From Manduca sexta (Eukaryota; Arthropoda; Insecta; Lepidoptera; Sphingidae): a stretch of DNA of 64,000 bases. Positions 49,201-60,387 of the stretch are shown here, piece by piece. Under the pieces are notes generated by a model that ran no database searches, was not told the DNA's origin, and saw only the letters and a program-made list of their open reading frames with translations. The position numbers were made by a program, and so were the translations under genes. Positions within the stretch are counted from its first letter, which is position 1; each line of letters begins with the position of its first letter. Location: positions 868,001 through 932,000 of the forward strand of contig NC_051132.1 in the NCBI RefSeq assembly GCF_014839805.1, in the 5' to 3' direction.

Positions 49201-49466
49201 CGAACTCAAAACCGTCTGCAAAGCTCGGCGCCACTTGGGCCGACACAACGGGAGCGATCAACATCGACGTGGACAACTTGCTCGCGCCGCGATCGCCCAA
49301 GAATGCGCCCGCGCCCACCATCAACCAGCTCAAGTCCAGCCCCGCCAGCCCGGCCCACGCTCCCGCGCACATGTTCGGGTACTCTGGACCTCTAAACAAC
49401 GCGCCGCCCCTCAACATAAACAACAACGTCATGCGACCCCAATATAACCACAACTTCCTTCAATGA
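31203..49466 (+). CDS. lqfR: EpsinR (CLINT1/liquid facets-related), 11-exon short isoform
   Basis: Exons 31203-31252, 36647-36848, 37324-37452, 37833-37941, 38337-38447, 38987-39068, 40093-40280, 40588-40801, 41195-41391, 41679-41822 and terminal exon 49135-49466 give 585 residues, every junction in phase. An in-frame TAA lies four codons before the ATG. Residues 1 to about 155 form an ENTH domain (MDRFISMWKVRELADKV, NYTEVEGKVREATSDEAWGP, LLLLSYLVRNGSERVVTSAR), which binds phosphoinositides. The rest is disordered, Gly/Ala/Pro-rich tail. EFGDF (373-377) and GFADF (391-395) resemble the motifs that bind gamma-ear domains of AP-1 and GGA, and LDLLSSL resembles a clathrin box. The C-terminus contains WADTTGAINIDVDNLL. 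EpsinR is a clathrin adaptor at the trans-Golgi and endosomes. Intron 1 is 5.4 kb. The Tel2 exon lies inside the last intron. Confidence 0.93.
34095..34205 (-). repeat. R1 repeat fragment
   Basis: CAGTCGACGCAATTATGCCG with flanking family sequence, reverse orientation, strongly diverged. Confidence 0.55.
34791..35100 (-). mobile_element. Poly(A)-tailed retroposon (SINE or short LINE type)
   Basis: On the minus strand it starts TTACTGGTGGTAGGTCTCTC and ends GTCTCGTCATTCAAAGCAATA followed by a run of A. No coding frame. A related tail fragment occurs at 46559-46630. Confidence 0.7.
35625..35800 (+). repeat. Dispersed repeat, degenerate
   Basis: Begins CTCTTGCTCGCGGTTTCGG and includes AAAATCCGTTCAGTAGTTTT and ACGGACAGACGCGGGGGACT, phrases typical of insect retroposon ends and related to 41910-42660. 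Confidence 0.55.
36470..36595 (-). mobile_element. SINE family B, copy 2, adjacent to an ENTH exon
   Basis: GTCGCCATATCGGGCACAAAT and the complement of a perfect B box (GGATTCGAACC at 36561-36571). It ends about 50 nt before the acceptor of EpsinR exon 2. Confidence 0.75.
37575..37700 (+). repeat. R1 repeat, partial
   Basis: TGCTGGTGGTGGGACC start, then TATACAAGATG and CAACCTGTGTATATCCAG. In EpsinR intron 3. Confidence 0.65.
38825..38900 (+). repeat. Dispersed repeat shared with 61693-61785
   Basis: TAGTCCGCCCCGTGACCATAA and AATCTGCAAAATAGGTTTA are matched at 61693-61785 (CCGTCACCATGAAGAC, AACTGCAAAATAGTTTAAT). Class unknown. Confidence 0.5.
39225..39745 (+). mobile_element. Long dispersed retroposon-like repeat
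   Basis: Starts TATACTATTATATAAAGCTG, contains a (TTTG)n tract at 39253-39273, and ends with a GC-rich GCGGGCGGAGCCGCGGGCAA then AAGCTAGTATAAT. Partial copies occur at 2847-3040 and 18945-19215. In EpsinR intron 6. Confidence 0.7.
39755..39975 (+). repeat. R1 repeat, copy
   Basis: Contains GTCGCGTTCGGGAGCAGCCT, ACCAACAGGCCGACAT, GTGTCGACTGCC and the end ATCAAGTGCAGTCGAGTCGC. Lacks the TGCTGGTGG start; directly follows the previous element. Confidence 0.7.
41910..42660 (+). repeat. Dispersed retroposon-like repeats in EpsinR intron 10
   Basis: Begins AGCTTTTGCTCGCGGCTTCG and includes CTTTCATCCCCTATTTTATC; a second segment at 42480-42640 has TAAATCCGTTCAGCCGTTCT. Both are degenerate remnants. 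They lie in the intron before the Tel2 exon. Confidence 0.6.
43015..43115 (-). repeat. Dispersed repeat containing AAAGTCTTCGAAACGTCGGG
   Basis: The minus strand reads ACCATGAAGGCGGCAAAGTC then TTCGAAACGTCGGGGG, related to 61693-61785. Common lepidopteran repeat phrase; class uncertain. Confidence 0.55.
43650..46420 (+). CDS. Tel2: Tel2/TELO2 terminal exon, in frame with EpsinR exons 1-10
   Basis: One exon of 2771 nt after acceptor TTTTCAG, opening in phase 1 exactly as needed by EpsinR exon 10 (ends 41822). Joined to exons 1-10 it gives a 1398-residue EpsinR-Tel2 fusion; the Tel2 part has its own Met at 43664 (fusion residue 481) and is 918 residues, versus about 840 in vertebrate TELO2. 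Landmarks are MTSQQRDLLRALKYF, the acidic DLDSDDDLEPYDMS at about Tel2 residue 567, the conserved Telomere_reg-2 region from RPTFLRELLDN (about 591-705), VADSFFYPLI, and FRSWLVDCL near the end. Tel2 works with Tti1/Tti2 and Hsp90-R2TP to stabilise PIKK kinases (mTOR, ATM, ATR, SMG1). Drosophila lqfR is known to make the same translational fusion. A separate Tel2-only promoter in the intron cannot be excluded. Confidence 0.92.
46497..46536 (+). other. Hairpin about 75 nt after the Tel2 stop codon
   Basis: The arms TATTTGAT..ATCGATACT and AGTATCGATCAAATA pair over about 16 bp with a 3-nt bulge and a 5-nt loop. Would lie in the 3' UTR of the fusion mRNA. Confidence 0.55.
46559..46630 (-). repeat. 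Retroposon tail fragment
   Basis: TGCCTTAGTAGGCAAACGAG and CCGCCTGATGGTCAGCAG resemble the tail of the element at 34791-35100. Confidence 0.5.
47748..47970 (+). repeat. R1 repeat, copy
   Basis: TGCTGGTAGTAGGATATTTG start, then CACACAAGG, AACATGCCGGCATAATTATG and ACCATTAGGTGCATTGGAGT. Confidence 0.7.
48776..48781 (+). promoter_or_regulatory. Candidate poly(A) signal for the Tel2 isoform
   Basis: AATAAA followed within 20-40 nt by a G/T-rich run (TTTGTGTTTTATTGTG). It lies before the EpsinR terminal exon, so its use would end the fusion transcript and exclude that exon. The implied 3' UTR is 2.3 kb. Confidence 0.45.
48910..48994. mobile_element. 85-bp inverted-repeat element, pogo-like ends
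   Basis: The left end TATAGTGAAAACCGCTTATA and the complement of the right end TACAGTAAAATCTGGTTATA are imperfect 25-bp inverted repeats, flanked by TA. A single related end lies at 50385-50454. Family placement by end sequence only. Confidence 0.5.
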
Positions 49467-50135
49467 TATAAGTATCTGGCAGATGCATGCCACGTGTAAT
49501 TTAGATTCTGTTTTGGAGCAATGTTTGTTCGTAATGTTTAAGGAGTTAAATGAGAATTAAAGGGTGAAAGAATTGGAATTTTGATTGAGATAATATGCAG
49601 CAACAGCGGCTATAGTATATTATAGCGGGGAATAACGCGGATTGCTTCTACCTCCAAGGCGGGCCTGAAGCTCTCAGACTCGAGGTTATGAAAGTAGGTA
49701 TTCATAGTTGAGGTTTTCTATAAGAATTTTGAAGGCATTACTCCGGTTGGTAAACAAAAGACTTGCCTCTTAGCTGAGAAGCCCCGCATTTAGCTGTTAT
49801 AAGTAATAATGAAAGACTTGCTTTATAAAAACTTGAAAAAACTTGAATACATTCTTAATGACAATATTCGTTTAGATTACAGTAAGTCGGGTCATCGGTG
49901 CACTTCTCATTATAAGTTCTGATTATTGTCACCCTTTCATATAGAACATATTTTGCATCATATTTCAAATACCGTACTACTTTTTGGGAATATTGAGTTA
50001 TTTATTTTAGGTAACATCTTTGACAATTTCTTGTTTGCAACTATCGTTTCTGTCAATTTGTTTTCTTCCATAATATCTTATCTGTCATTCTGGTATATGG
50101 TCATTTATTTTAAAACTTCCCCAGTATTCCCATCA

Positions 50136-50141
50136 AATAAA
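50136..50141 (+). promoter_or_regulatory. Candidate poly(A) signal of EpsinR
   Basis: AATAAA about 670 nt after the EpsinR stop. Confidence 0.4.
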
Positions 50142-50384
50142 TGCTCAAAACACATAAAAGGACATGCTTATATAATCCTCCAAACACCGGTGCCATTATA
50201 AACAATAACATTTGCCGAACATCATTGCTCCAAACCCTATGTATATACATAATGTAGATAAGGATGAGACGGTTGTACCGCGGGCAGGCCATAGACACCT
50301 CTAACATTTAGCTGACGTGCCATGCAGTTGAAACCTTTTCTATCGACTAAAAGGCAAGGTCCCAGATAAAAATAAACAATATTT

Positions 50385-50454
50385 TATAACGATTAACGGC
50401 CATATCCTTCAGATAAGTTGCCTCTTCAATGTCGCTCTAACCGGTTTTACTGTA
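50385..50454 (-). repeat. Single pogo-like transposon end
   Basis: The minus strand starts TACAGTAAAACCGGTTAGAG and continues CGACATTGAAG, matching the left end of 48910-48994. No partner end was found. Confidence 0.5.
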
Positions 50455-52253
50455 TAAAGACATGTCAAATTATCGATATGTAAAAGTCGATATTTCGTCT
50501 AATGTCATAGCAATATCGAAACAACTAATTGATATGTGTGTAGTGGTAATAGGAATATTTGCTAATCGGTCTTTTTGTAACTCGACTATTATACAGACGT
50601 ATAAATGTTTTTATTACGTCAAGTCAAAGAATAAAAGTGTCGATGATTCGTCCAGTATTTTGGATGTTTAACATAACCATGACTTGTTCAAAACTAATAA
50701 AAATATTCCACCACTACACACTAAAATTAATTCTCACACTACATTTATAAATATGGTCTGCCTGCGGAAGTTTTATACTATTTGATATTAGATACATTTC
50801 AGGGTACCGTAGGACGCGGCGGAACCGCACGGAACCCACCGCACTAATGCATGGTGCATATCATATCGCATGATATTATCATTATTATAAAACCACATTG
50901 TTATGCCAACAATTTACCAATGGAATATAAAGGAGGTTTACAAAAAGAACTTCGATAAAATCCACACACTTGAGTTATAAAGAATGTTGTGGAATTATTA
51001 ATTTATCGAAAAACTGTTTTTTAATTATTTTTTTTCTTATGCAAATGCATCCGCTTTTCGGTAATTAAATAATTCGTTACTTTTATAACTCGCGCTGAGG
51101 TTAAGTCAAAGATGACTAAACCTCAATGTATGCTCACACATTCCTTTATCAAAATCGAAACGTTTAGAAAAAAAAATAGTTAATTTATAAAAAAAATAAC
51201 GTAGTTCTTGGGCGAATTATTGTTGATAAAAAAAGTGCTTCTGGGAAATTAAAAACGTTTAAAAAATCTTCAAAATGTCCGTGTTGAGACAATAAATGTT
51301 AACTGCAATAAACGATGTATACCAAATTTTCTTTTACTGGTGAAAGGGTGCTTGGTATTTTGTACCCGCATATTCAAATGTAAACAAACGAGTAGACGTT
51401 CATAGGTGAGCCGGTGTACAGGAAAGGCAACCACAATGACGTCACGTCCTGTTGGTTGACAATATATGACAACACTACATTTAATTTGGTGCAGTGTACT
51501 TTGTCGTGATTGGAAAAAGCAACAAAACCCTATTGTTGGTTTTTAAGTTGCAATTATAAATTAGAAATGTTTCTTTTTGTACAAACTTCGTTTTTCGATT
51601 CGCTAATTCTAATTGAGATTTTTACAAGCATATAAATAGTATGAGTGAATTTATTTCGTTACTCTTAGCTGAATGTAGTGTGAATGTATTTTATACATGG
51701 CAAATGGCAATATTAGAAAGAGATTTAATATAAAAGTAATACAGTGAAATAATTTTACAATATTAATTACCGATAAAATGTATAAAATATCGACATCGAT
51801 GGTCACAGTACTCTGGAGTTTCGTGTATTTTTAGGGACATAATTTTATGTTCAAAATTTTTTGGTATCACTTACGAACGGAATTATGCTAACTCAATTTA
51901 TAGATAAAATATTTCGTTGTCGATTCTTATGAATATAGTAATGATTATTCTCTTTGCGATTCGTTTTTTATTACCTGACTTACAATATTAACAAAAAGTA
52001 AATATATGAAACTTTTTTTTAAACCTTAAAATATGTAACAACGATACAACATTATTAATTATGTAGGACAGGTAATGAAAAATGAATTATAACAAATTAC
52101 TTGCGGCAATCAGTTTTTCTACTTACGCCATGTATGCTTAAATGGAATTGAATATCAAGGCATACATAAATGAATTTGCCGCGAGTAAAAACAAGCACTG
52201 ATATAATACAACGGACTTATAACGGATTTGCAATTAATATTAACAATTAAGCC

Positions 52254-52467
52254 TAGAATACACTTGATACTAAAGCATGCTTGTTTTGTCATCGCCTTTT
52301 TTATATAAATAGCTAGAGGAGCAAATTACAGCAAGCAGCTTTAATTTTTTTACAAACATCGAATGGTATTCAATTACGCTTGGAATCATGGAACATAAAT
52401 TTAGGTCTTGGTATTACATAGCTGACAAAAAATCAAGCATGCTTTTGTACGAAACACATGTATTCTA
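52254..52467. mobile_element. MITE-like element with imperfect 45-bp inverted ends
   Basis: TAGAATACACTTG..AAAGCATGCTTG..TTGTCA on the left is matched in reverse on the right (TGACAAAAAATCAAGCATGC then TTTTGTAC..ACATGTATTCTA). No coding capacity. Confidence 0.6.
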
Positions 52468-55400
52468 AACATAATACAATAACACTAGAGTAGCGGTGAT
52501 ATCGATAATGTTCATCGATCCTGAATAAGGTAGTGTCAACTGGTTGTTCAGATAGAATATTTTTATACCCGCTTCAGGTAGTGGATCTGCCGACCCCGCG
52601 GGGGTGGTGTGAATGTCGTGGTAGTGTCAAATTTAGAAACGTTGTTATTGTAGTTTTTAAGAAGGGCTGTGGGGGTTGGATTTTGTCGTACAATAAAAGA
52701 AAGATTTGTTAATTTATGTCTATTTAGTACAGTCGATAATTTTTTAAGTAAAATATAGGATATAGAAAATCGACAGTCGCATACTAGTGAGATTCAATCT
52801 CGAAAAATAAGGTCTACTACAATTATTAAAATATTGCTATAAATTATGAAAAAACAGCTCTGATTGGTCAATTTTAAAATGAGAAGCGAAAGCGATCCGT
52901 ATTATACGAAATATAATAAAATACGAAAGAAAACTAAATCAACCCTCACAGTCGTAGAAGAAAATGAAATTTTGAATGGAAAAATGTGGGTATACAGAAA
53001 TTAGGATTACGTATGTAACCGTACTTAAATTAATTCCAAACGATTGCTTTAAGACCCTCCCTTAATATTTAATCGGTGTCATCTCTTTCACTCTTCAATT
53101 ATTTCACGTAGGGAAGAGAGGACAGTAATTAGTAACTCTGATAACTTTATATAAGGGATAAAACCTTTTTCGTTGTGCATTTAACCTCATTCCGGTAATC
53201 GATAGAACTGGTGCTGTGCGTTTTCAAAAGAATGCTTGCAGTTTTTATTTTATATTGCGACATATGATCCATTTTTAATTTGTAAAAGAATGATTTGCAA
53301 TGAATTTATTTTCGCTCTATCGGCGGTGAATATCATTAAACATACCGGTTTATCGATATCGATAAAATTGCATTTTGCATTAATCGATTGCGTTGTGACA
53401 TTGCAGCTATATTTACTTTCTTTTTATAATTACAGATATAAAACAAACTATATGCAAATGTAATTAATATAAAGTCGAAAACATTTAAACTATGTTTATA
53501 TTTTTGAATGTATGCCAGATAATAGAAATTATTTTAATTTCATTTATGACTTGTAAAGTACGTAATATTATAAAAAATATTTAAGTTCAAATTCTATCAC
53601 ATCTTTGTATTCACGAAAATAGTTTATCATTTAGTTATACGTTATTGAGTGTTATGAATAAAATAGTATGGAATTAAGTGCAAAACTACACTCTAGTGCT
53701 GTATATTTAGATTCGTAAATCGCATATGACGTGTCAGAGGGGAAAGGAATAGTATTTGGGACCAAAGCTCAATAGGGGGTATCAAAATTATTTTGTATTC
53801 GGACCGCGCGGGAATCGATCTGCACTTCATATGCGAAGTACGAGTGTCGTAGTGTTAGACACAGTGCTCATGTAATTTTGGTGCCTAGGTTTTTTTCATC
53901 CGTAGGTATAGGATAAGGTTGATGCAAGTGTAAAAGGCCATTTTAGGAAAATCAAAATAATATGGAATGTATTATGTTCATGTTGCAAAACTAAATGCAG
54001 TTCAAGAGTTAGTTGGAGATTAAGATTTCTTCGATGAAATGAGATGGGCTATTTTCTAAAACAATTCTAATTATAGTTCGTTATTAATTACCGTTCGAGA
54101 AATTACATATTTCTTCTTTCACCTTGGGATCTCAGCACTAAAAGACTAAACTTTAGATGCGGTTATCAATCCTATAGTGGCCTTTATACACTTGCCGATA
54201 AGGTTTACGTTGCCCGGGCTTTAACTAACCTGACTACAACAGTATAATTAATCTATTATTTAGTTCTACAATGGAAATGTTTTCCTACGCAAGGACAATT
54301 GAACTAGCCCGGTGAATGTTCATTCTTAGCCGACTTCAAACTATCGATATTTTTTTGACTATACAAAAAAGTTTATATCATTGTAAATATTATTTTATAT
54401 TTTCAAAGTTCTTCCATTATTTTTTTCGAAATGGAGATTTGAAAGCAATAAAGATTATTTTTTAATTAGTTTTAACGTCGATTTTATTAAAAATTAATTA
54501 ATGTTCATCGTATCGTCTATTACTCGCACAAGTATTGTTTTATGTACCGAGAGTTGTTACTTTCATATCCCTACTGTCTCGTTTTGTTTAGCAACATGTT
54601 GCGCAACATTGCTAGAGGGTATCGCCACCTCACCTATAAAGGTCGTCAAACTGTAGGTACTCATAATCTGACCTCCCCTCATAAAGAAGGGCGTATTGTT
54701 TTACAAGTTGATGTAGGCGCGTAATGTTGCTTGATGAAATGGATATGGTTTCATTGTATCGTATGTAGCGCTCTCGGCGTACAGTATCGAGTTATTGTTG
54801 TAAGGAAGCAGTCGGTGCTGCTGGACATATTAATAAACGTAATTATTACCTGATGTGTTGTCTTATTGATCTCAACATGTGACCCTGAACTTTTGTAGCA
54901 GTTACAGGTCTGTTTCACAACTTCTGACGAATGCTACTGGTCATATAAATGTATCAGCCGAAATTCAAGTCGCATTAAACCATGCTCCCAAATAAATGGT
55001 AATAGAATGAGTACTATCTGCATTTGTTGTTTAATACGAACTGCCCAATAAAATTCAAGCACTTGTAACTTGTGAAAAAAGTCCTAAATCAAGTCACAAT
55101 ATGAAGTTTGTCAATTTTGATCATATTAGATTTGCACTGTGATTTCTAGGAGCCAATATAGAACAGATTCAGGCAATAATTTTAATGGTAAATAAGTTTT
55201 GTGACAATTGAAATAAATGGAAATATAAAACACTAAAATAAAACAAAATTATAAAGTCATTAATTTATTTGTGAAATAATTGAGCGCGTATAAAAACTAA
55301 GCTTCAGAATCAGTAAAATTATTGTAAAAGTTACAATTGTAATTCTTAATTGCTAAATCATAATCGCATTTCATATACTTAAAGAAATTAATAAAGCTAT

Positions 55401-58400
55401 GTTTCGCGGACGAGTGGAGAGCGCTGGCTTGCTACAAAAAGTGAACACTTGTGCAAGCAGACAATATCAGGTTTAGAGTAAATGATTTTTATTTCATAGT
55501 CGAGAATAGATAAACTTTTATCAAATTTAGGCAACTTATGGTTAATCAGTTAAAAATCCTATCGACCCTCCACATGAACCTGCGCTTGCATTTTACAGGA
55601 CTTACGAGAAATTTCTACGACCGAGTGTTATAGCCTTACCAGGAAAATAAAAAACCTGCTATGGCGACGACACTTATATTTATCATTTTCAAGTTAACTT
55701 CCAGTACAACAAGTTAGTTCCATTTCCAATGTCGAGGATTTTTGTTTTCCTGATCAGGCTATAGAAATCGGACCGATAAATTTACGAATGTTAAACAAAA
55801 CTTATTTGGACGAATTGACGAATTGAATAGTATCTTTCAATCATTCCAATTTTCTTACAAAGAATATGCTTGATCATATCACTGGTCAATGATGTATTAT
55901 TGAAACCCGCCCTAACACGACGTCCGCTTAATACGAAGGTTAATATCGAATAAAAATTTCACATTACCGTGATCAGTAATACTTTTTGTATTAAAATAAA
56001 ATCAGTCTTATTAATACATACGATAAAACACAAATGGAATTTTTATTAAAATAATATGGAATGAATTATCATTCGATGCGTATTTGCGAGACAGCTACAT
56101 TGAACAAAAACATACTTTGTTGCAATTGTTTGCGAAAGAGATACGACCTCAACATAGAGCATTACACTTAGCCATAGATTACCTTCAATGTAGGCCGGTA
56201 AAAGAACAGAAAAGAAATTATAATATTCAAATCTAACTACAAAAAAACGTAATTTTATTGTTTTTTATGAACATATGCCACATTTCATTTTAGCTGTATT
56301 GCTGCATTTTGTTGATCTCGAACCCTCAATAAGTGTCATGATGCGGTCTCCATCGAAGGTAATTTAAGGGTATAATTGTTAAAAGCACGCGAAACCAAAT
56401 TACCGATTAAGAACCAAGCAAACTTAGCTCGAATAATTGTAGGTATTACATTTTATTAACTGCTTAACTCAGCTAAATTACCTTAGATCTTATTCGACAG
56501 TTAAATCTTAGCTGCCAACAAAGTAAGCTTATAGAGACAAAAGCTTAAAGCCAAAAGCTTCACTGGACCAATCACTGACGGAAAAAGACGAGTCAGCGAC
56601 AAACATAATATAAAAATATATTATAATGTTAACCTTAGTCGCCACACCCCGTGCAGTCTAGGAAATTGCAGAACATGACCATTAAACGGAATTAATAGAC
56701 CACATTATCATCTACAATCAGAAATAATATGTGTACCTTGCGATCAAACTTGTTTCTGATTGATCCATTATAGCGATCGATATTCAAACATGGAGACATT
56801 GTTCATTAATTTGGACCAATAAAAAGTATCTAAAAATTGACCACCAATAACTTGTCGATGGTTTATAAAATATATACAGAAAAATATTTAGTTCAGGGTT
56901 GAGTTCCTGCCACTGTCCTGACTTTGCACGGGTGTGTGGTCACATTACTGAAATCCTTAAACGGTTACAACTAATAACATGTTTCTATACCTATTACAAA
57001 CTTTTTCGAGTACAAAATATGTATATACTATAAGAGTATTACTATCTGAGTAGGATATTCTCAAAAATATTTCTTTTCATATGCAAATACACTAAAATTA
57101 ACCACAACATAAAACTTATCTTTTTTTTTCAATGTATAAAATGCTTAGGTATATTCAGCACAGCAATGTGCAAACACTAATATGTTCTAGGTAAAAGCAC
57201 AGTGAAGTCTGTAACCCCAGCACTAAGAGACCTAAAATGTCTCAGGGTTAATGTATAATGTTGACACGCGCAAAGAACCCGCTTGTCCCTTTAACTATAT
57301 CAAAATGGGTAGTATTAAAATCATGCACATAATACTTAAAATTAAATTCGCAGATCATAATATTCGAGATACATTAATGACAGCATGGATGGATTATTTT
57401 ATAATTAAAATTAATACAATAATTACTTTTTGTAATATCGATAATTAAAATATCAATTTCTTATCGATATAAAATAGACATCAGCGCAAATAATTTGTGT
57501 TTTATCGAAACGTGATACAGAAATACTTTTACTTATATAGGCATTTCGATAAATCAAACCTTTGCAATTATTAAAAAAAAATGACAAATAGTGATCAGTT
57601 AAAAACGTAAGTATAATTTAACGAGGTTAACTGTTTTTGTGTTTTTAGGAATATTAAATAATGCATATTAGGAACCTTAGATTACAGGCCATAAATATGG
57701 ATGGAACCTTTAACACCGAGAATCGAACTACCACTGTTGAAAAATTAATACAACCTTCTTATTGTCCAAACTCGATATCTACCAATTCCATGATCGTGTG
57801 ATGTGGAAATATTCCTTGATTTTTTTGCTGTTTTATATACGTAACAACGTATACCGATGTCATGAAACAAGGACATATTTTTGATGTAGATATTATTTTA
57901 CGATTCGTAAACATAAACGAATGAAAAATGAACGATTTATTCATTCATTTAGGTCTTCAATTTATTACCTTATTAATAACAACCCAATATTTAACGTTAA
58001 AATCATCGACAAACTAATTTTCATCGACCTTACGTTTCATAAAAAACTTAAAAATAACACTAGTTTAATTAAATTAATTGGAATTAGTAATTTCATACAT
58101 CAATTTGTTCTGTAAAAGCGTATTTAAAATCAGTTATAATTACTTAAAATGAAAATAATCACTGGAATTGACTTACACTAAATCTAATTTCTATATTTAT
58201 CGCGATTTGTGCTAGCAACATTATTTTATCATTTTTTAAATTTCAACAACCGGCACGTTTCAAGGCACGAATACATGGACAATTCAATTATTATTAGACA
58301 AATTGACCAAGCCTTATCGAGTGTAGTGAGGGGACAACTTATCGATATTTTGACCTTAAGATCTCATTAATATGCTGTTATAACATACGATTAGATAACA

Positions 58401-58736
58401 TAAACAGCACAAGAAAGCATAATGTAAAGAGCAATAAGCATGCGAGCGTGTCCTATCGTATTGAAAGCATTGTTCGTGAGATTCTAATATCGACTGCTAT
58501 AACAACACCGAGTAAATGTGACCTTATGGTCAAATCCAAATCTAGACGAGATTAGGCCATGACAAGACCATGCAATTTTGATTTTACACGTATAAAAATA
58601 ATACTAAATATCAAAACTGTATGACCATGGCATGACCTCGTCCTGAGTGTCACCAAGCTGTCTGCCAATAAGTTGATAATTTTTTAGTTTGTGCATATTG
58701 TGTTACTGGACGTAGTGTCAGTATTGTAGGTTAGAG

Positions 58737-60387
58737 TCAGTTGAGGTTGAGGTCCTCTTTCAGCGCATACATGACGCTCTTGTCGAAGGTGGCGGCCACC
58801 GTGTAGTTCTTTGAGAGAAGGAATTCTGTCGTTTTGTTTCGGACCACTGGATCCGTGAACAGGATTTCGATGTTCTGTGAAAAGTTTTAGCATTATTTCA
58901 ATACATGGGGTTTTATTGTCAGTAGGGATTTGACAAATTATGGTAGGTGATCATTAATGCCCATTCCTATAGATTGCTTGACAGTATTTAAATTGTACCA
59001 CTGTGGAAAGGTGGAGCAATATAATTGTACTACTAAATGCTATAGGGTGCAAGTATGTGTGTATATGCACCTGCAGATGCAGGTCTCCGTCGCCGAAGGG
59101 CAGGTGCGTGAGCGCGGGCAGCGCGGCCGGCCCGCCCAGCAGCAGCAGGCGCGCGCGCGTGGCCGCCGCCGCCAGCAGCACCGTGTACAGCGGCAGGCAC
59201 AGCACGCGCGAGCGGAACGGCCCCGCCGCGTCGCCCTCCTGGTACATGACCTCGCGCGGGTGGTCGGCGGCGCTGAGGCAGGCGTGCAGCGCGCGCGCGG
59301 CGCCGCGCAGCGCGAGGTAGTCCCGCGGCGCCGCGCGCACCACCGCGCCGTCCCAGCCGCGCGCCGCCTCCAGGTACAGCGTGCTCGGCGCGCGCGCGCC
59401 CGCCGGCAGGAACTCCACGAACGTCGCGTTGTACTGCACGCACCACACTGTGTTACAAGCTGCGACACGATCAGACAGTCGAAACAAACTGAAGGCGACA
59501 CTCACGATCTCCCCGTAGAGCGCGTCGAGCACGCGCACCTGCGGCGTGGGCTCGGCGGGCGGCGGGTCGCGGGGCGGGGCGCGCGGCGCGAGGTGCAGCT
59601 GGCGCACGTACGCGACGAGCGCGGCCGAGGCCTGGCCGATGCGCGCCAGCTCGTAGTCGCGCGTCATGTTCAGCCGGAACTGCTGCGCGCCCACTGCTGC
59701 ACACACACCACGACACTTTGTAGTAGCGACAGCAACCAGCTTGTGGTACATCATCTGATACTCCACGTCACCACACGTAATACCAAAGTAGAAGGTTCCA
59801 ATCCATACTAAAGTACTCAGTAAAGTGTTAAAAAAAATAAATCAGTAATTCCTCCAACTAAAAACATACAAAAAAAAACCAGGAGTACATTACTTTCCAT
59901 TAACCCTAATTATTATTCCATTCACTAGATTGCCCCCTTTCTTCTTTTCTTATATCCATTCCATAGTTGTGCAGAAGATATTGCTTTAAACAATAAAATC
60001 GCCATTTAGAGTTATTGTTTGTTTGTTTTCTACCACTTTTTTCAATAAATTGTTGTTTTTGTGTGCCCCAGAATAAATAAATAAATGAGATATATACTCA
60101 CCGACTGTATCCATATAGATGAGCAATATTGTCATAACTGTAACAAATGTGAGCACAAACAGAACTGCAGGCAGCAGCCTCCTGTACAGATCATTGGGCG
60201 GGGTCTTCGTGAATGAGGGCATTGTCAGCCAAGGACTCGGTGTCAGCACTGGAGCTGCAGGAGTTGGGGCTGGTGGTGTCTTGTCTGCAGGTTTTGCAGG
60301 TGGCAATACAGGTGTTTGCGGTTTCGGTTCCTTTGGCTTTTCCATGGTTTTGGAGGGTTGTTCTTCTTGTGCTGGGTTTTCTTGCAT
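58737..60387 (-). CDS. S: Star-like type II membrane protein with FkbM-type domain, 4 exons
   Basis: Exons 60387-60102, 59696-59506, 59433-59071 and 58874-58737 give 325 residues in phase. Residues 1-65 are a Pro/Lys-rich cytoplasmic tail. One transmembrane helix (LLPAVLFVLTFVTVMTILLIY) follows at about 72-92, then MDT and AQQFRLNMTRDYEL. The lumenal part matches the FkbM methyltransferase-like fold: FVEFLPAG, LYLEAARGWDGAVVR, ALHACLSAADHPREVMY, LCLPLYTVLLA and a C-terminal strand region ending VMYALKEDLN. This order is that of Star, the ER/Golgi cargo receptor that works with Rhomboid to export EGFR ligands such as Spitz. It is shorter than Drosophila Star (about 600). Exons 2 and 3 are very GC-rich, unlike the flanks. 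Exon 2 has tandem acceptors (59696 or 59693) that would add or drop one residue. It could also be a Star-related paralogue. Confidence 0.78.

Larger units (their letters stand above)
49467..58736. other. 9.3-kb intergenic region between EpsinR and Star-like gene
   Basis: AT-rich and without convincing genes. The first part is the EpsinR 3' UTR. A 60-codon frame at 54542-54724 has no recognisable domain. One MITE-like element (52254-52467) and a pogo-like end (50385-50454) were seen. The remainder shows nothing recognisable. Confidence 0.6.

Noticed and set aside
54542..54724. 60-codon ORF in the intergenic region
   Set aside because: No domain, no splice or promoter context and ordinary length for chance frames in this sequence.
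58957..59811. A 284-codon plus-strand frame over the Star-like exons
   Set aside because: It is a shadow of the very GC-rich minus-strand exons; the minus strand has correct splice phases and a recognisable protein.
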